A stretch of 64,000 nt of DNA, taken from Sipunculus nudus. Taxonomy: Eukaryota > Annelida > Sipuncula > Golfingiida > Sipunculidae. Location: positions 55,164,917 through 55,228,916 of the forward strand of contig CM049319.1 in the NCBI GenBank assembly GCA_026874595.1. Reading direction: 5' to 3'. Of this stretch, positions 34,194-45,150 are shown piece after piece; positions within the stretch are counted from its first letter, which is position 1, and each line of letters begins with the position of its first letter. The notes below the pieces were generated by a model that made no database searches, was not told the DNA's origin, and saw nothing but the letters and a program-made list of their open reading frames with translations. Made by a program: the position numbers and the translations under genes.

Positions 34194-34759
34194 GTGCGCG
34201 GGTCATAAAGGGGTAATGACCATAATATTTCGATTCTTGCCGAAATTATGGTGCAAAAACACTATGACACTATGATTTGTTAAAATAATTACACTATGGC
34301 TTAACCGCTGCCATGTATAGAAAGATTTTCCGTGTTTCACTACAAGGCTGAGTACAAGGATGAAATTTAATCAAAACAAAGTGAGCGTGGTATCACATCG
34401 TGCACCCAACCCCAAGCTTTAAATCCGCGGCATCCCGGTCTCAACATGACATACCGATCAAACACAAGTAATTTTTCGTTTAATTAAACTTCTTAAAGGT
34501 CTTTCTAATGTTTCTTACAATTAAGAGAAAGTCCAACAGAAATCAATCAGCCAGTTTTTGGCCACGTCTTGTATGAAGGTGACATCTAGTGCAGAACTGA
34601 AATACTATACTTAACCCACATTCGTCGTTTTTACATATGTGAATATTTCATAAACGTAAATACAAATGTACAAACCTAAACAAATATATACAAAAACAAC
34701 TGAATGATGAAATGATTATAACTACATATTAGACTAAATTGGTCTGAAAAAGACATTAA
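34194..34759. other. No gene recognised
   Basis: Unique sequence with (AAT)n-like stretch at the right edge. Confidence 0.4.
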
Positions 34760-35086
34760 GGCAAAAATAATAATAATAATAATAAATAAATAAAGGTACG
34801 GTTCTCATGCTCCGCACGCGTCAATATTATGCACCAACCCCATCAAACATTTTTATTTTGAATTTTATCTTTCAAGAAGATAAAAATAATACAATTTTGA
34901 TAAGATTTCCTATGTTATGAAGCGGTTTTACCTGTTTAGCAAAAAATTCTGTTATTATCATGCTTTTCCTTGATCATATGACATTTTTATCGAAACATAC
35001 AAAAAAGGGTAAAAAAAGAAAAAAAAAATCAGCCACCCGCACTGAATTCTGAAAAAAGTGCATGAAACCATATCTTTTTTTTGGCC
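34760..35086 (-). mobile_element. 327-bp MITE with TAA target duplication (family HB, copy 1)
   Basis: Ends GGCAAAAATAATAATAAT and (minus strand) GGCCAAAAAAAAGATATGGT, flanked by TAA at 34757-34759 and 35087-35089. Just inside are AGGTACGGTTCTCATGC and its inverted counterpart ATATGGTTTCATGCAC. The interior shares CCTGTTTAGCAAAAAATTCT and TTGATCATATGACATTTTTATC with the copies at 38496 and 63186. TWA target duplications point to the PIF/Harbinger superfamily. The 76-codon minus ORF across its right half is not a gene. Confidence 0.85.
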
Positions 35087-36094
35087 TAAGATAGACACTC
35101 TTATGCCAAAGCGGCTAAATGCTCCTAGGATATGGGAGGGGGAGGGGAAGGGGTTATCAACGTTATGTTTTATAAAAAAAAGCAACAACCTATTGCTTTG
35201 ACTCTTGGTGCATTTTGTGCGTTGTATAGGTTCAGGGTGTATATTTTAGTAGTACATACACAGTGGTTGATAGAAATTTAGGCGTATTTAATTCTCTACT
35301 GGTTATCTGTAACTCTGACACATTTCTTGTTTGAATGCTTGAATTAATGTCTTGCAAACAACCTGTTATGTCATAATCATTTAAAGGTCACGCAGAAGTC
35401 GGTCGTTCGTAATTGCAGACCTCTTGTATTAAAAAAAAACGGATACCCTTAAGGCATTAATATGGAACGACTGATCACAGTCGCTCTAATCCCTATTTGT
35501 GGTTGTGTTTTAATCAAGAAATGGACGAAACTGTGCACTGTGTGAGTATATAGATGTGCTTCGTACGGAGATAGCATGTATCACCATAGAGCTGTTTTAT
35601 GCTCCATTTTCCCCTGAAGTAGGGATTTGAGCGACTTTGGTCTGGTTGATACTTTGTCGACATAGACATCTCATAAATGTAACCTGTGTCAATGATTCGT
35701 GACGTCATTCACTAGGAAGAACCAAAGTTCAAAATTCACGCCTAGGGAGCACCCAGGGCAAGGATCAGATCCTACCAAGTGGACCGCTCATAGGGCTCTT
35801 ACATCTTCAGTCAGTCAGTTAGCCAGGAAATATAGGGGGCGCTGTAAGCACTGCCTCATACCATACCCGATTTTTCAGGTTTATCTGAGGTTCGGTCAGA
35901 TCATGGAGTCTCATTGGTCAGACTACCTCAAAAGGCCAGTTAAGGATCTTGACCACTCTCACGCATAGAGAAACTGAGAAATAGAGAAATTCATAAAATT
36001 ATGAAAGTAAATAAAGTATTGCCAACACCAATTTCCTTGAGCACCTTCTTTTCTATGTAATTCTATATCAAAAGGTTAAGTTTTAATGTTTTAA
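35087..36094. other. No gene recognised
   Basis: Unique sequence. The plus ORF 35699-35968 (89 codons) has mixed composition but no motif, splice signals or signal sequence that I recognise. Confidence 0.4.
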
Positions 36095-36800
36095 GCGAAC
36101 CTGTGAGCTTATTCGATGGTGCGGCGTGGTCCGTCGTCACTCGTGCATGTGTGCGTCATGCGTCGTTTGTACTTTAACCATAGGTACCTCAAAAACGGCA
36201 GGAGCTGGCATTACCAATTTTTTTTGCAAACAATCAGTCATCTGAAAATCTCTTATCGGATTTCGTTTATTTTTTCCCTAACAAAAAACTTCTTCTCTGA
36301 AACCATACGGCCAAATTGTTTAATATCCTAGGGTAGTGCTTTCTGAATTTTGTTCAAATAATCTCTGTTCAGTGACTTTTGGCTGAGTTATGGGAAGCTG
36401 AATTTAGTCATATGCCATAACAGCCAATTTAAGTTCAGTGTCTACAAAGTTCTTCTCCTCAAAAACCACTGGGCCAAATTCTTAAATCTCAAACATTAAT
36501 TATCCTCAGATATTGATAATTCAAATTTAATCAAATGGTATTGGTTCAGTGCATTTTGGCTGAGTTACAGGAAGCTAAACCTAGCCAGTTTGCTGTATCT
36601 TCCTATGTATGAGTTATAAACCTGCAAAACGTTTATCGACTGACGCCACTGAAGCCAGCTTGTTTAATATTTTACAAGAATAATCCCAATGATAATTCTT
36701 AAAACAATTGTCTTTAATGCTTCCACATGAATGCTTTTTGACTGATTTATGAAGAATAAATTGAGTCATTTTACCATATATGTTAGTTGTATGATGTTGT
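36095..36800 (+). mobile_element. Pearl/Helitron-like tandem element (P4), about 163-bp units
   Basis: Starts near AGCGAACCTGTGAGCTTATT with GTGGTCCGTCGTCACTCGTG, then repeated cores. CTTCTTCTCTGAAACCATAC at 36288 corresponds to CTTCTCCTCAAAAACCACTG at 36451 (163 bp), and a third unit starts near 36625. Each unit has GGCCAAATT, a TTGGTTCAGTGCATTTTGGC-type segment and GAGTTAyrGGAAGCT. The GTCCGTCGTC stretch stands where the microsatellite sits in the other families. The layout is inferred from internal period and general resemblance to P1. Confidence 0.6.
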
Positions 36801-37636
36801 TACATCTAGCCTGGTAACAGTTTATCAGCATCTATTACATCTTGCCACTAGACATTTAGATTTCAGGTTATATGTGGTTAATATTGACAAAAATGTTTTC
36901 TAAAAGCTTAAAAAATTAGATTTATGATTTGAATTATCCATCTTACCAGGCAGTGTTACACTCATGGATATCTCTCTGCCTATATAAAGATGACTGTACA
37001 TGGATTATAAATGATAGGTATCTATACTCAACTTAATCCAAGAATTTGCCGTCATGTATCTGTGTTATAATTTTGCATTTAGTTTGCATCTGTAATAACT
37101 TTTCATATATTCCTGATTTGTTTTAATAAAAAGTCAGATGAAAAGCATTTTATATTATTTTATATTATAAAAAATTATTTCAAAGTTATTTCACGTAGGG
37201 ACCACTTTTGTATACAGATGGCAGCACTTGGATTACCATTGGCAGATTGCCGGTGCCTTGATGTTGGCCATTAGCCAAGATGATGTCAGCTCTATAAATA
37301 GTTTTCGCACAGTGCCAGGATTGGAAGTAGTGTAGCCAGGTATAGGTCAAGAGTTAACTCAGTGCAAAAGCTGCATTCTATTTATAGCTTTTGCAGACTC
37401 CCTAATGCATCAGAATTGGCATCAAAGTTCAGCCTAGATCTATTAATAGCTTTGGCAGACCGCCAACTGTGTCAGATTATGCAAAAGGTCAAGAGTCCAC
37501 TCAGTGCAGCCAGGTACAGATAAAAAGTTCACTCAGTCTAGTCAAGTGCAGGTCAGGATTTCACTCAGTGCAGTAGCTTGAGCCAGTAATTTGTCACAGT
37601 TCCCTCGAGGCAACTGTCTTACTCACCTAAGCCTGG
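36801..37636. repeat. Degenerate short repeats, no gene
   Basis: 37320-37580 contains several imperfect versions of CCAGGTACAGGTCAAGAGTT and CACTCAGTGCAGyC, and two versions of ATTnATAGCTTTkGCAGAC about 70 bp apart. An old, eroded tandem array is likely. The left half is unique AT-rich sequence. Confidence 0.5.
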
Positions 37637-38092
37637 TCAGCCCATCAAATTCAAGGGAAGTTTGATATATTGGCCTAATATTTTCACCTGTCTATGAGTC
37701 TCAATGGGTTTCTCGTTCACAATACAGGGGTCGCAACCTACATTGACTTTTGCACAGTGTATACGCCTGCTTATTTCTACAGAGGAATTCGATACATCAG
37801 CCTGAAATTGGACATATTTATACATATCGGTTAGCTTTATCCTATACAAGCCTAATGGCGCCACCTTCAATATTTTTTGCATGTCCCTGATTATTTTGCA
37901 GGAGGGGTTTTTACATATAAATATGTCATTTGGCATATGTATATATCTCATCGTTGTATACCAACTCGAGGTGCCAGCTACAACCATTTTTGTGTAGTGT
38001 ACACGGTGCCAGAATTTCAGCAGTGATGTGTGTGTAATAGTTTCTTGTTCAAAGTGTTTAGTACTTGTATTGTTCAAATACATGTTACACAT
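37637..38092 (-). CDS. Uncharacterised 151-codon ORF, doubtful
   Basis: The longest ORF in the window outside low-complexity arrays. It has scattered cysteines (CKNPSC near residues 60-65, CDPC near 120) and no signal peptide, membrane segment or recognised domain. Within it the DNA of 37738-37770 (ACATTGACTTTTGCACAGTG) resembles 37976-38008 (ACAACCATTTTTGTGTAGTG), so the ORF probably overlies a diverged tandem repeat of about 240 bp. No promoter or poly(A) context supports it. Confidence 0.2.
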   Translation of the reverse strand: MCNMYLNNTSTKHFEQETITHTSLLKFWHRVHYTKMVVAGTSSWYTTMRYIHMPNDIFICKNPSCKIIRDMQKILKVAPLGLYRIKLTDMYKYVQFQADVSNSSVEISRRIHCAKVNVGCDPCIVNEKPIETHRQVKILGQYIKLPLNLMG

Positions 38093-38495
38093 GTCCTTGA
38101 AAAGTAATGGTCCAACCTTGAAGCATTATACCTGGTGAAATCCCATTGCACAGGTTTGCATTAGGCCTGTAAGCCTTGTTTCTTACATATCAGCAGATCC
38201 TTCCGCTCCCACCGCGGAATATATATATAAAATGTTTTATATAAACAAGTATAAACGTACATAAACTTATGTGTGGGTATGACAATTGAGATTCAAATCC
38301 AGGAATATTTCATATTTTACATAGAATATCTTAGAATTTCAATATTCTTTTAACAATTGAATCTTCAAACGACCACTTCCATGGAGCTTCCCTTGGCTCT
38401 GCCCCTGATGGTCTACATATAATAGGACAGCAATGTCTTACCTATCTTTTGTGATAACTGTACATGCGTGATGCATCTAAAAAACTAGCATGTAA
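38093..38495. other. No gene recognised
   Basis: AT-rich spacer before a MITE. Confidence 0.4.
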
Positions 38496-38783
38496 GGCCA
38501 AAAAAAAAAATAAGGTATGGTTCTCAGGCACTTTTTTTCAGAAATCGGTGCGGGCGGGCGATATTTTATTTTTGACCTTTTTTTTTAATGCTCCGATAAA
38601 ATGTTATATGATCAGTGAAAAGCATGAAAATAACAAATTTTTTTACTAAACAGGTAAAAGCACTACATAAATTGTACTATTTTTCTACTTGAAAGATAAA
38701 AATCAAAATTAAAATTTTTGATGCGGGGGTTAAAAATTGACGCGGGCGGTACCCGAGAACCACACCTTTTATTTTTTTAGGCC
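38496..38783 (+). mobile_element. 288-bp MITE with TAA target duplication (family HB, copy 2)
   Basis: Left end GGCCAAAAAAAAAAATAAGG then TATGGTTCTCAGGCA. Right end on the minus strand GGCCTAAAAAAATAAAAGGT then GTGGTTCTCGGG. TAA at 38493-38495 and 38784-38786. The cleanest copy of the family in the window. Confidence 0.9.
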
Positions 38784-39524
38784 TAACCCGTCCTTGCGTA
38801 ATTCATGTAGTTTCTCATAGATGGCGCTGCAATAGACCCTTTTGCGAAAAAAAGTCAAAGTTCTCAGGATTTGTGGGAATAAATCTGAAATTACCCATCT
38901 AGGTCATACTTGACACGATTCCCGATAGTTCAAGACAAAAAAAAAAAAAAAAAAAACAAAAAAAAACAGGGCATTGCCGATGCTGGGCCATGGATGAATT
39001 TCGTGACTAAAGTAGAATCAACGTCAATTACAAACGTCAATTATTAATATAGATCCTAAATTCAGATGCGCCACATAAAAAAAAACAGGTCATTTCTCTT
39101 CTCATCTGACAATGATTATTTACATGAAAAACGTCACTGAGTGCTGCTCAGTACTTGTATTAATCTGTGACTTTACAATTGGAGCAGTGAACCATATCAT
39201 AATTCTTGCCTTGTGTTTGGGCCTGGACCACACACATAACGCAAAATGATTTATCTGGTTTACTGCTAACATGAAATATTTAGCCTTACTGCTGGGATAT
39301 TCTATTGATCATTTCATTTATAACTATATTTGAACCGAATGTTTTCCCTTCAGTGAAAATATATACGAACACGCATAAAAGAAAGCTTGCAATTTTCTTA
39401 GTTTACATGGGATGAACAAGATGAAATTTGTAATCACAATTTCCCAGTTACAAAATGTTTATCTAACCATAAAAAAAGTTTTGAGTGCTGTGTAAACCTA
39501 TCGGTTTCAACAGAGGATCTGTTG
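38784..39524. other. Spacer with a poly(A) run
   Basis: A-rich run at 38935-38966. No gene. Confidence 0.5.
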
Positions 39525-40910
39525 GTTAGCCGTCCGTTCGTAGGACCGTCTGACTTATTCTGCGAGAGTTGATTAAAAGTTGTCCGTCTGTACGTCCGTA
39601 TGACCTATTATGTGAGAGTTGATTATAAAGCTGTCAGTTTGTACGTCCGTCTGACCTATTATGTGAGAGTTGATTATAAAGCTGTCAGTTTGTACGTCCG
39701 TATGACCTATTATGTGAGAGTTGATTATAAAGCTGTCAGTTTGTACGTCCGTATGACCTATTATGTGAGAGCTGATTATAAAGCTGTCAGTTTGTACGTC
39801 CGTCTGACCTATTATGTGAGAGTTGATTATAAAGCTGTCAGTTTGTACGTCCGTCTGACCTATTATGTGAGAGTTGATTATAAAGCTGTCAGTTTGTACG
39901 TCCGTATGACCTATTATGTGAGAGTTGATTATAAAGCTGTCAGTTTGTACGTCCGTATGACCTATTATGTGAGAGCTGATTATAAAGCTGTCAGTTTGTA
40001 CGTCCGTCTGACCTATTATGTGAGAGTTGATTATAAAGCTGTCAGTTTGTACGTCCGTCTGACCTATTATGTGAGAGTTGATTATAAAGCAGTCAGTTTG
40101 TACGTCCGTATGACCTATTATGTGAGAGTTGATTATAAAGCTGTCAGTTTGTACGTCCGTCTGACCTATTATGTGAGAGTTGATTATAAAGCAGTCAGTT
40201 TGTACGTCCGTATGACCTATTATGTGAGAGTTGATTATAAAGCTGTCCGTTTGTACGTCCGTCTGACCTATTCTTTGAGAGATGATTATATAGCTGTCTG
40301 CGTGTGAACGTCCATCTGACCTATTATCTGAACTATTATCTGAGTATGAAGCTGTCCGTGTGTACGTCCATCTGACCTATTATCTGTCATATTATGTGAG
40401 AGCTGCATATAAAGATATCCATGTACACGTCCGTCTGACTTTTTTATGTGAGTACAGGTTTTAAAGCTGTCTGTGGCAACAACCTTCTTATCCATTATCT
40501 GACCTATTATCTGAGAGCTGATTATAAAGCTGTCCGTGTGTATGTCCGTCTGACCTAATTTTCGAGAGCTGATTAAAAAGATTTTTGCTTATACGTCCGT
40601 CTGACCTGTTATGTGAGTGCTGATAATAAAGATTTCTGTGTGTATATCCGTCTGCCATTTTATGTGAGAGCTGATTATAAAGATTTCCCTGTGTTTGTCC
40701 GTCTAACCTATTAAGTGAGAGCAGCTTATGAAGCTGTCCGTGTCTACCTCCGTCTGACCTATAATGTGAAAGCTTATTATGAAGCTGTCCGTTTGTCGGT
40801 CCGTCTGACCTTTTACGTGAGAGCAGCTTATAAAGCTGTCTGTGTGAACGTCCGTCTGGCCTATGATGTGAGCTAATTATACAGCTGTCCATGTACAAAC
40901 GTCCTTTTCA
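39525..40910 (+). repeat. 51-bp minisatellite, block 1 (with a homogenised core)
   Basis: Unit: CGTCTGACCTATTATGTGAG + AGTTGATTATAAAGCTGTCA + GTTTGTACGTC (51 bp). From about 39590 to 40300 the units are almost identical, and a four-unit (204 bp) order is visible from two variant positions (GTCCGTCTG/GTCCGTATG and GAGTTG/GAGCTG): CTG-GTT, CTG-GTT, ATG-GTT, ATG-GCT, repeated. Outside the core, units diverge (TTTGAGAGATG, CTGTCCGTGTG). Because 51 is a multiple of three and the unit lacks stops in some frames, ORFs run through on both strands. I treat these as by-products. Confidence 0.95.
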
Positions 40911-41244
40911 TCTATTGTCTGAGCTCTTTATATGACGACCGCGTGTATGTCCGTGTGGACTGTTATATTAGCTTTAAGTATGAAACTGTCTATCTGGTCA
41001 GTTTGTGTTGGAATTCTTATGACGTTATTCTTGTGTAGTCTTGACCTTGTGTGATGATGTTCTCTGAAGGTTTACTTTACATTACTGTTGTATGATAGAC
41101 CAAAAATCAGGCCACGTAGGTTTAATCAACATTAATGTAAAATTGCTCAATTTATTACGAGGTCATTCATATTACTCAATTATGATAAATTATCTTTTAT
41201 TCCTGAATTAAATATATGTTTATCTTTATTTCATATATGTATAT
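40911..41244. other. Spacer between minisatellite blocks
   Basis: Unique AT-rich sequence that separates two diverged blocks of the same 51-bp repeat. Confidence 0.6.
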
Positions 41245-42745
41245 ATGCTGTCCGTGTGTACGTCCTTCTGACCTATAATGTGAGTACTGATTATAAAGCT
41301 GTCCGTGGGTACGTCCATCTGACCTAATTTACGAGAGCTGATAATAAAGATTTCCGTGTGTATATTCGTCTGCCATATTATGTTAGAGCTTATTATGAGG
41401 ATTTCCGTTTTTTCGTCCGTCTGACCCATTACGTGCATGAGAGCTGCTTATAATGATATCCGGGTGCACTGATTATAAAGCTGTCCGGTTGTACGTCCGT
41501 CTGACCTATTCTCTGAGAGATTATTATGAAAGCTGTCCGTTTGAACGTCCATCTGACCTATTATCTTACTTTTTCTTTGAGAGCTGATTATAAAATAGTC
41601 TGTGTGTACGTCCGTCCGACCTATAATGTGAGTATACTGATTATAAATTAAGCTTTCCGTGTGAACGTCCGACTGACGTATTCTTGGAGAGCTGATTATA
41701 AAGCTCTCCATGTGTACGTCCGTCTGACCTGTTACGGAAGAGCTGACTCTAAAGATTACCGTGTGTACGCCCGTCTGACCTTTTATGTGAGAGCTGATAA
41801 TAAAGATGTTCGTGTGTATATCCGTCTGACATGTTACGTGAAAGCTGATTATAAATATGTCCGTGTGTTCGTCCGTCTGACCTTTTATGTGAGTACTGAT
41901 TATAAAGCTGTCCGTTTGTACGTCCGTCTGACCTATAATGTGAGAGCTGATTTTGAAGTTGTCCATGTCTACACCCGTTTGAGACCGTGTGAGAGACTGA
42001 GAGTCATTATAAAGCTGTCCGTGTTTACGTCAATCTGTCCTATTATGTAAGGGCTCATAATAAAGTTGTCGTTTTTTATGTAGTCTCGTCTGACCTATTA
42101 TCTGACCTATTATGTGAGAGCTGATTATAAAGCTGTCCGTTTGTACGTTCGGTTGACCTTTCTTTGAGAGATGTTTATAAAGCTGTCCGTGTGAACGTCC
42201 ATCTGACAAATTATCTGAACTATTTTCTGAGAACTGATTATAAAGCTGTCCGTCTGGCCGTCCATCTGACCTATTATCTTAACTATTTTCTAAGAACAGA
42301 TTACAAGGTTGTCCGTCTGTACGTCCATCTGACCTATTATCTGAACTATTTTCTGAGAACTGATTAAAGCTGTCCGTTTGTTCTTCCGTCTGACCTATTA
42401 TCTGACCTATTCTTCGAGAGCCGTTTATAAAGCTGTTCGTGTGTACGTCCGTCTGACCTTTTATGTGGTACTGATTTTAAAGCTGTCAGTGTGTACATCC
42501 GCCTGACCTATTCTTTGAGGGCGGTTTATATAGCTGTCCGTGTGTGCGTCCGTCTGACATATTATGTGAGAGCTGATAATAAAGATTTTCGTGTGTATAT
42601 CCGTCTGACATGTTACGTGAAAGCTGATTATAAATATGTCCGTGTGTTCGTCCGTCTGACCTTTTATGTGAGTACTGATTTTAAAGCTGTCCGTGTGAAC
42701 GTCTGCCTGAACTATTCTTTGAGAGCAGTTTATAAAGCTTTATTA
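41245..42745 (+). repeat. 51-bp minisatellite, block 2 (diverged)
   Basis: Diverged units such as CTGTCCGTGTGTACGTCCGT + CTGACCTATAATGTGAG with frequent indels. A local sub-repeat at 42170-42370 inserts an extra TTATCTGAACTATTTTCTGA phrase and is itself repeated three times at about 69 bp. 41790-41890 and 42560-42670 are near-identical (AGATTTTCGTGTGTATATCC against AGATGTTCGTGTGTATATCC and following units), so segments have been duplicated within the block. Confidence 0.9.
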
Positions 42746-43184
42746 CTAAATTATATTCAATACTCAATTAAAATAAACTTATAATTCATTCCTAAATTAT
42801 GTATATATTTGTATATCTTTTATATATATTATCTTTATTTGTACCAAGGTTAATAGTACCACATACAATTGGTGTTATTATAAACAGGAAAGGAGTGCTT
42901 GAACTATAATTACCAAAAATATAGATGTAGCAATGACTAAATGACACATTACAGAACCATTATCTATGTTACAGCATTGCAAGAAGACAGATATTTTATG
43001 ATTTCTAATAGAGCGTATCATATGAACATCCATTTACTTTCATCCGGCCATCTCGACAAGTTATCAGTTCTTTCAGATACTGAACGTTTTTTTTCACACT
43101 TATAACTTTAGATTTCAAGTTATGCGTCTCCACATACTAGTACCTAAAATCAGCTCCAATAAATCCAGTACAGTACTGCGCTTA
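42746..43184. other. No gene recognised
   Basis: AT-rich flank of the minisatellite. Confidence 0.4.
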
Positions 43185-43350
43185 TGATGGAATTCTTCGC
43201 ACATGACATATTTGCATACATGTTTGGAAACGGTTGTTGCAGCTGTTACGAAGACACTCTGCTCAGGGGAAAACACTGGGCCGATCCCGGATTCGAACCC
43301 ATGTTGGTGGCGCACATGTCCGGCGTACCAACAGCTTCGCTAGAAAAGTA
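43185..43350 (-). mobile_element. tRNA-derived SINE head (minus strand)
   Basis: On the minus strand, a box A-like TAGCGAAGCTGTTGG (from 43342) is followed about 45 bp later by a perfect box B GGTTCGAATCC (plus 43289-43299). This is normal RNA polymerase III promoter spacing. The tail continues GGGATCGGCCCAGTG, TTTTCCCCTGAGCAGAG. The arms do not close into a full cloverleaf, so I call a SINE rather than a tRNA gene. The 3' end is not defined. Confidence 0.6.
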
Positions 43351-44978
43351 TGCTTCACTAAAGAGACAGCTCGGTCCGCTTTTATGTGCACCCCGTAACA
43401 CAGTATATCAGCTAATGGTTAAAAGCCCCTGATCTTGTACTGAATATCTGTATGTGAATTGCATGACCCCATTATTTATCCTGATGACCGAACTATCCGC
43501 ATGAAATTTTATTAACCGATAGGGCATAGAAATTTAGATATTTCCTTTACTTTGATCTATATATCGCAGACATTGAAAAAAGATTATTCATGGCTTTTGG
43601 AAATGTAACACTTGATGACCAGATCTCTAAGACTTCTCAGTGTTGTATTAATGATACACTTCTTAGACTGGCTCAGTCGACGCAATGGTTAAAACTATTC
43701 CTCCCACTATCAGACCCATCAAACTTTGCTGAGTCTCAAAGCTTAGAACAGGTACTGCCACCTCGCGGCAAATTATATAACTAAAGTACGGCTCACTGGC
43801 TGACTGATAAGCGTTCTCATCAGAACGATGCTATTTACATGAGGCGTGACGGCCTGATATTCAAATGCCAGTAAATCAACAGGAGCTTTGTGACGCCCTT
43901 ACATACAAAAACGATAATTCAATACACGGACTTTACAGGGCTATAGTAATAAGAGCTCGTACTGAGTTACGTCTATCGTTAGATGGAATCACGTTTTAAA
44001 TTAAGTTGTCTTAGTAGTAAACGTAAACTAAAGCCAAGGCAGGGCTATTAACTTCTGAAAATAGGTAAGGATGCTAAAATCTTCTCCCGCTTATACTTAC
44101 TGTGTATATCCATGTACTGTGACGCTGAATTGATGGCGCTTCAGTCAGGATTGACCGACTTCAGTCAGGAATGAATGCACTCTCAGAAAAAAGGGTTCTC
44201 ACTGAAACCCTTTAAGGTTCTTTATAGATTAGATTGAGTAGGGAACACGGAATGACAAATATAGAATGGTTAACCTTCAATTAAGAAGGTTGTGTGGCCG
44301 TGTAGGTTGCATGGTCTCCAGGCATGAATGTATGGACCTTTGTTGTTCAAAATCTCCAGACAAGCACCCCCCCCCCCTTTTGAACAGCACAAAATCCCTC
44401 TCCGGAAATATAATTTTTGTCACTCCCACTTTCCCACTTCATATTAGGAAAGCTGTTTTCACCATACGAAAATATTTTTTTAGTATACAGTACAATAATT
44501 TTCATAATCTTCATTAGATTTTCACATTCAAATACTCGAGTTCATAACAATATGTTTAATAATAATAATAATGTTTATAACAATTCTGAGACATGCAATA
44601 TCCAATTTGTTCCATATGATCTGCACAAAAGAAAGGTTATTGAGGGAAATATGACGAAACTAGATTAAAACTAGATTTACACATTAAACTTAAAATGAAA
44701 AAAAAATACGTAATATACTTCCCTAAAAATGAGGAGGCAACAGATATTATGTCCCCACCCCTTAAAAATGAGGGGCACATGTCTCCCGTGGCGCCTCTGA
44801 AACAAGACTAATGTCTCCGGAAAGGGGTTATATTCAGAAATATCTGAAAAATCAGAGGGGAAATGTCGGATGACGGTGAAATCAGAACAATAACTCAACC
44901 TATATTCGTGTGCGTATGCTTGTGAAAAATATAGATCCTGTAGAATCCTTATTTAATAGGATTTGGAGAAAATTATGC
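43351..44978. other. No supported gene
   Basis: Several short ORFs (for example 43590-43784 plus) without motifs or splice context. Short AAT repeats near 44555-44575 and a C-run near 44366-44376. A local duplication GACTTCAGTCAGGA occurs near 44140-44170. Confidence 0.4.
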
Positions 44979-45150
44979 TTAAAGGGGCCTATTCACATAC
45001 CAGATTTGTTGAATATACTAGCATTAAAGTGTGTCCTTCTTAAACTATCAGGGTATCATGCCAATATTTCTTTCTTAACCCGTTTGTTAACTCCTGTACA
45101 GTTTTTTCAAAATATATTTTCCTTCGTTAGAATAATGTAATCACCAAGTC
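44979..45150 (+). repeat. TTAA-flanked repeat fragment (partner of 1296-1465)
   Basis: Starts TTAAAGGGGCCTATTCACAT and shares CCAATATTTC and AACTCCTGTACA with 1296-1465. Right end not found. Confidence 0.5.

Noticed and set aside
39600-40307. 235-codon repetitive ORF on the plus strand as a repeat protein gene
   Set aside because: It is a direct reading of the 51-bp minisatellite. Comparable open frames exist on the minus strand in the same repeat, there is no promoter, splice or poly(A) context, and the frame fails as soon as unit homogeneity is lost.
40488-41966. Minus-strand ORFs of 136 and 172 codons in the diverged minisatellite
   Set aside because: Same cause: a 51-bp unit lacking stops in that frame. 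Residues simply follow the repeat.
43289-43342. Functional tRNA gene on the minus strand
   Set aside because: Promoter boxes only; no complete cloverleaf.
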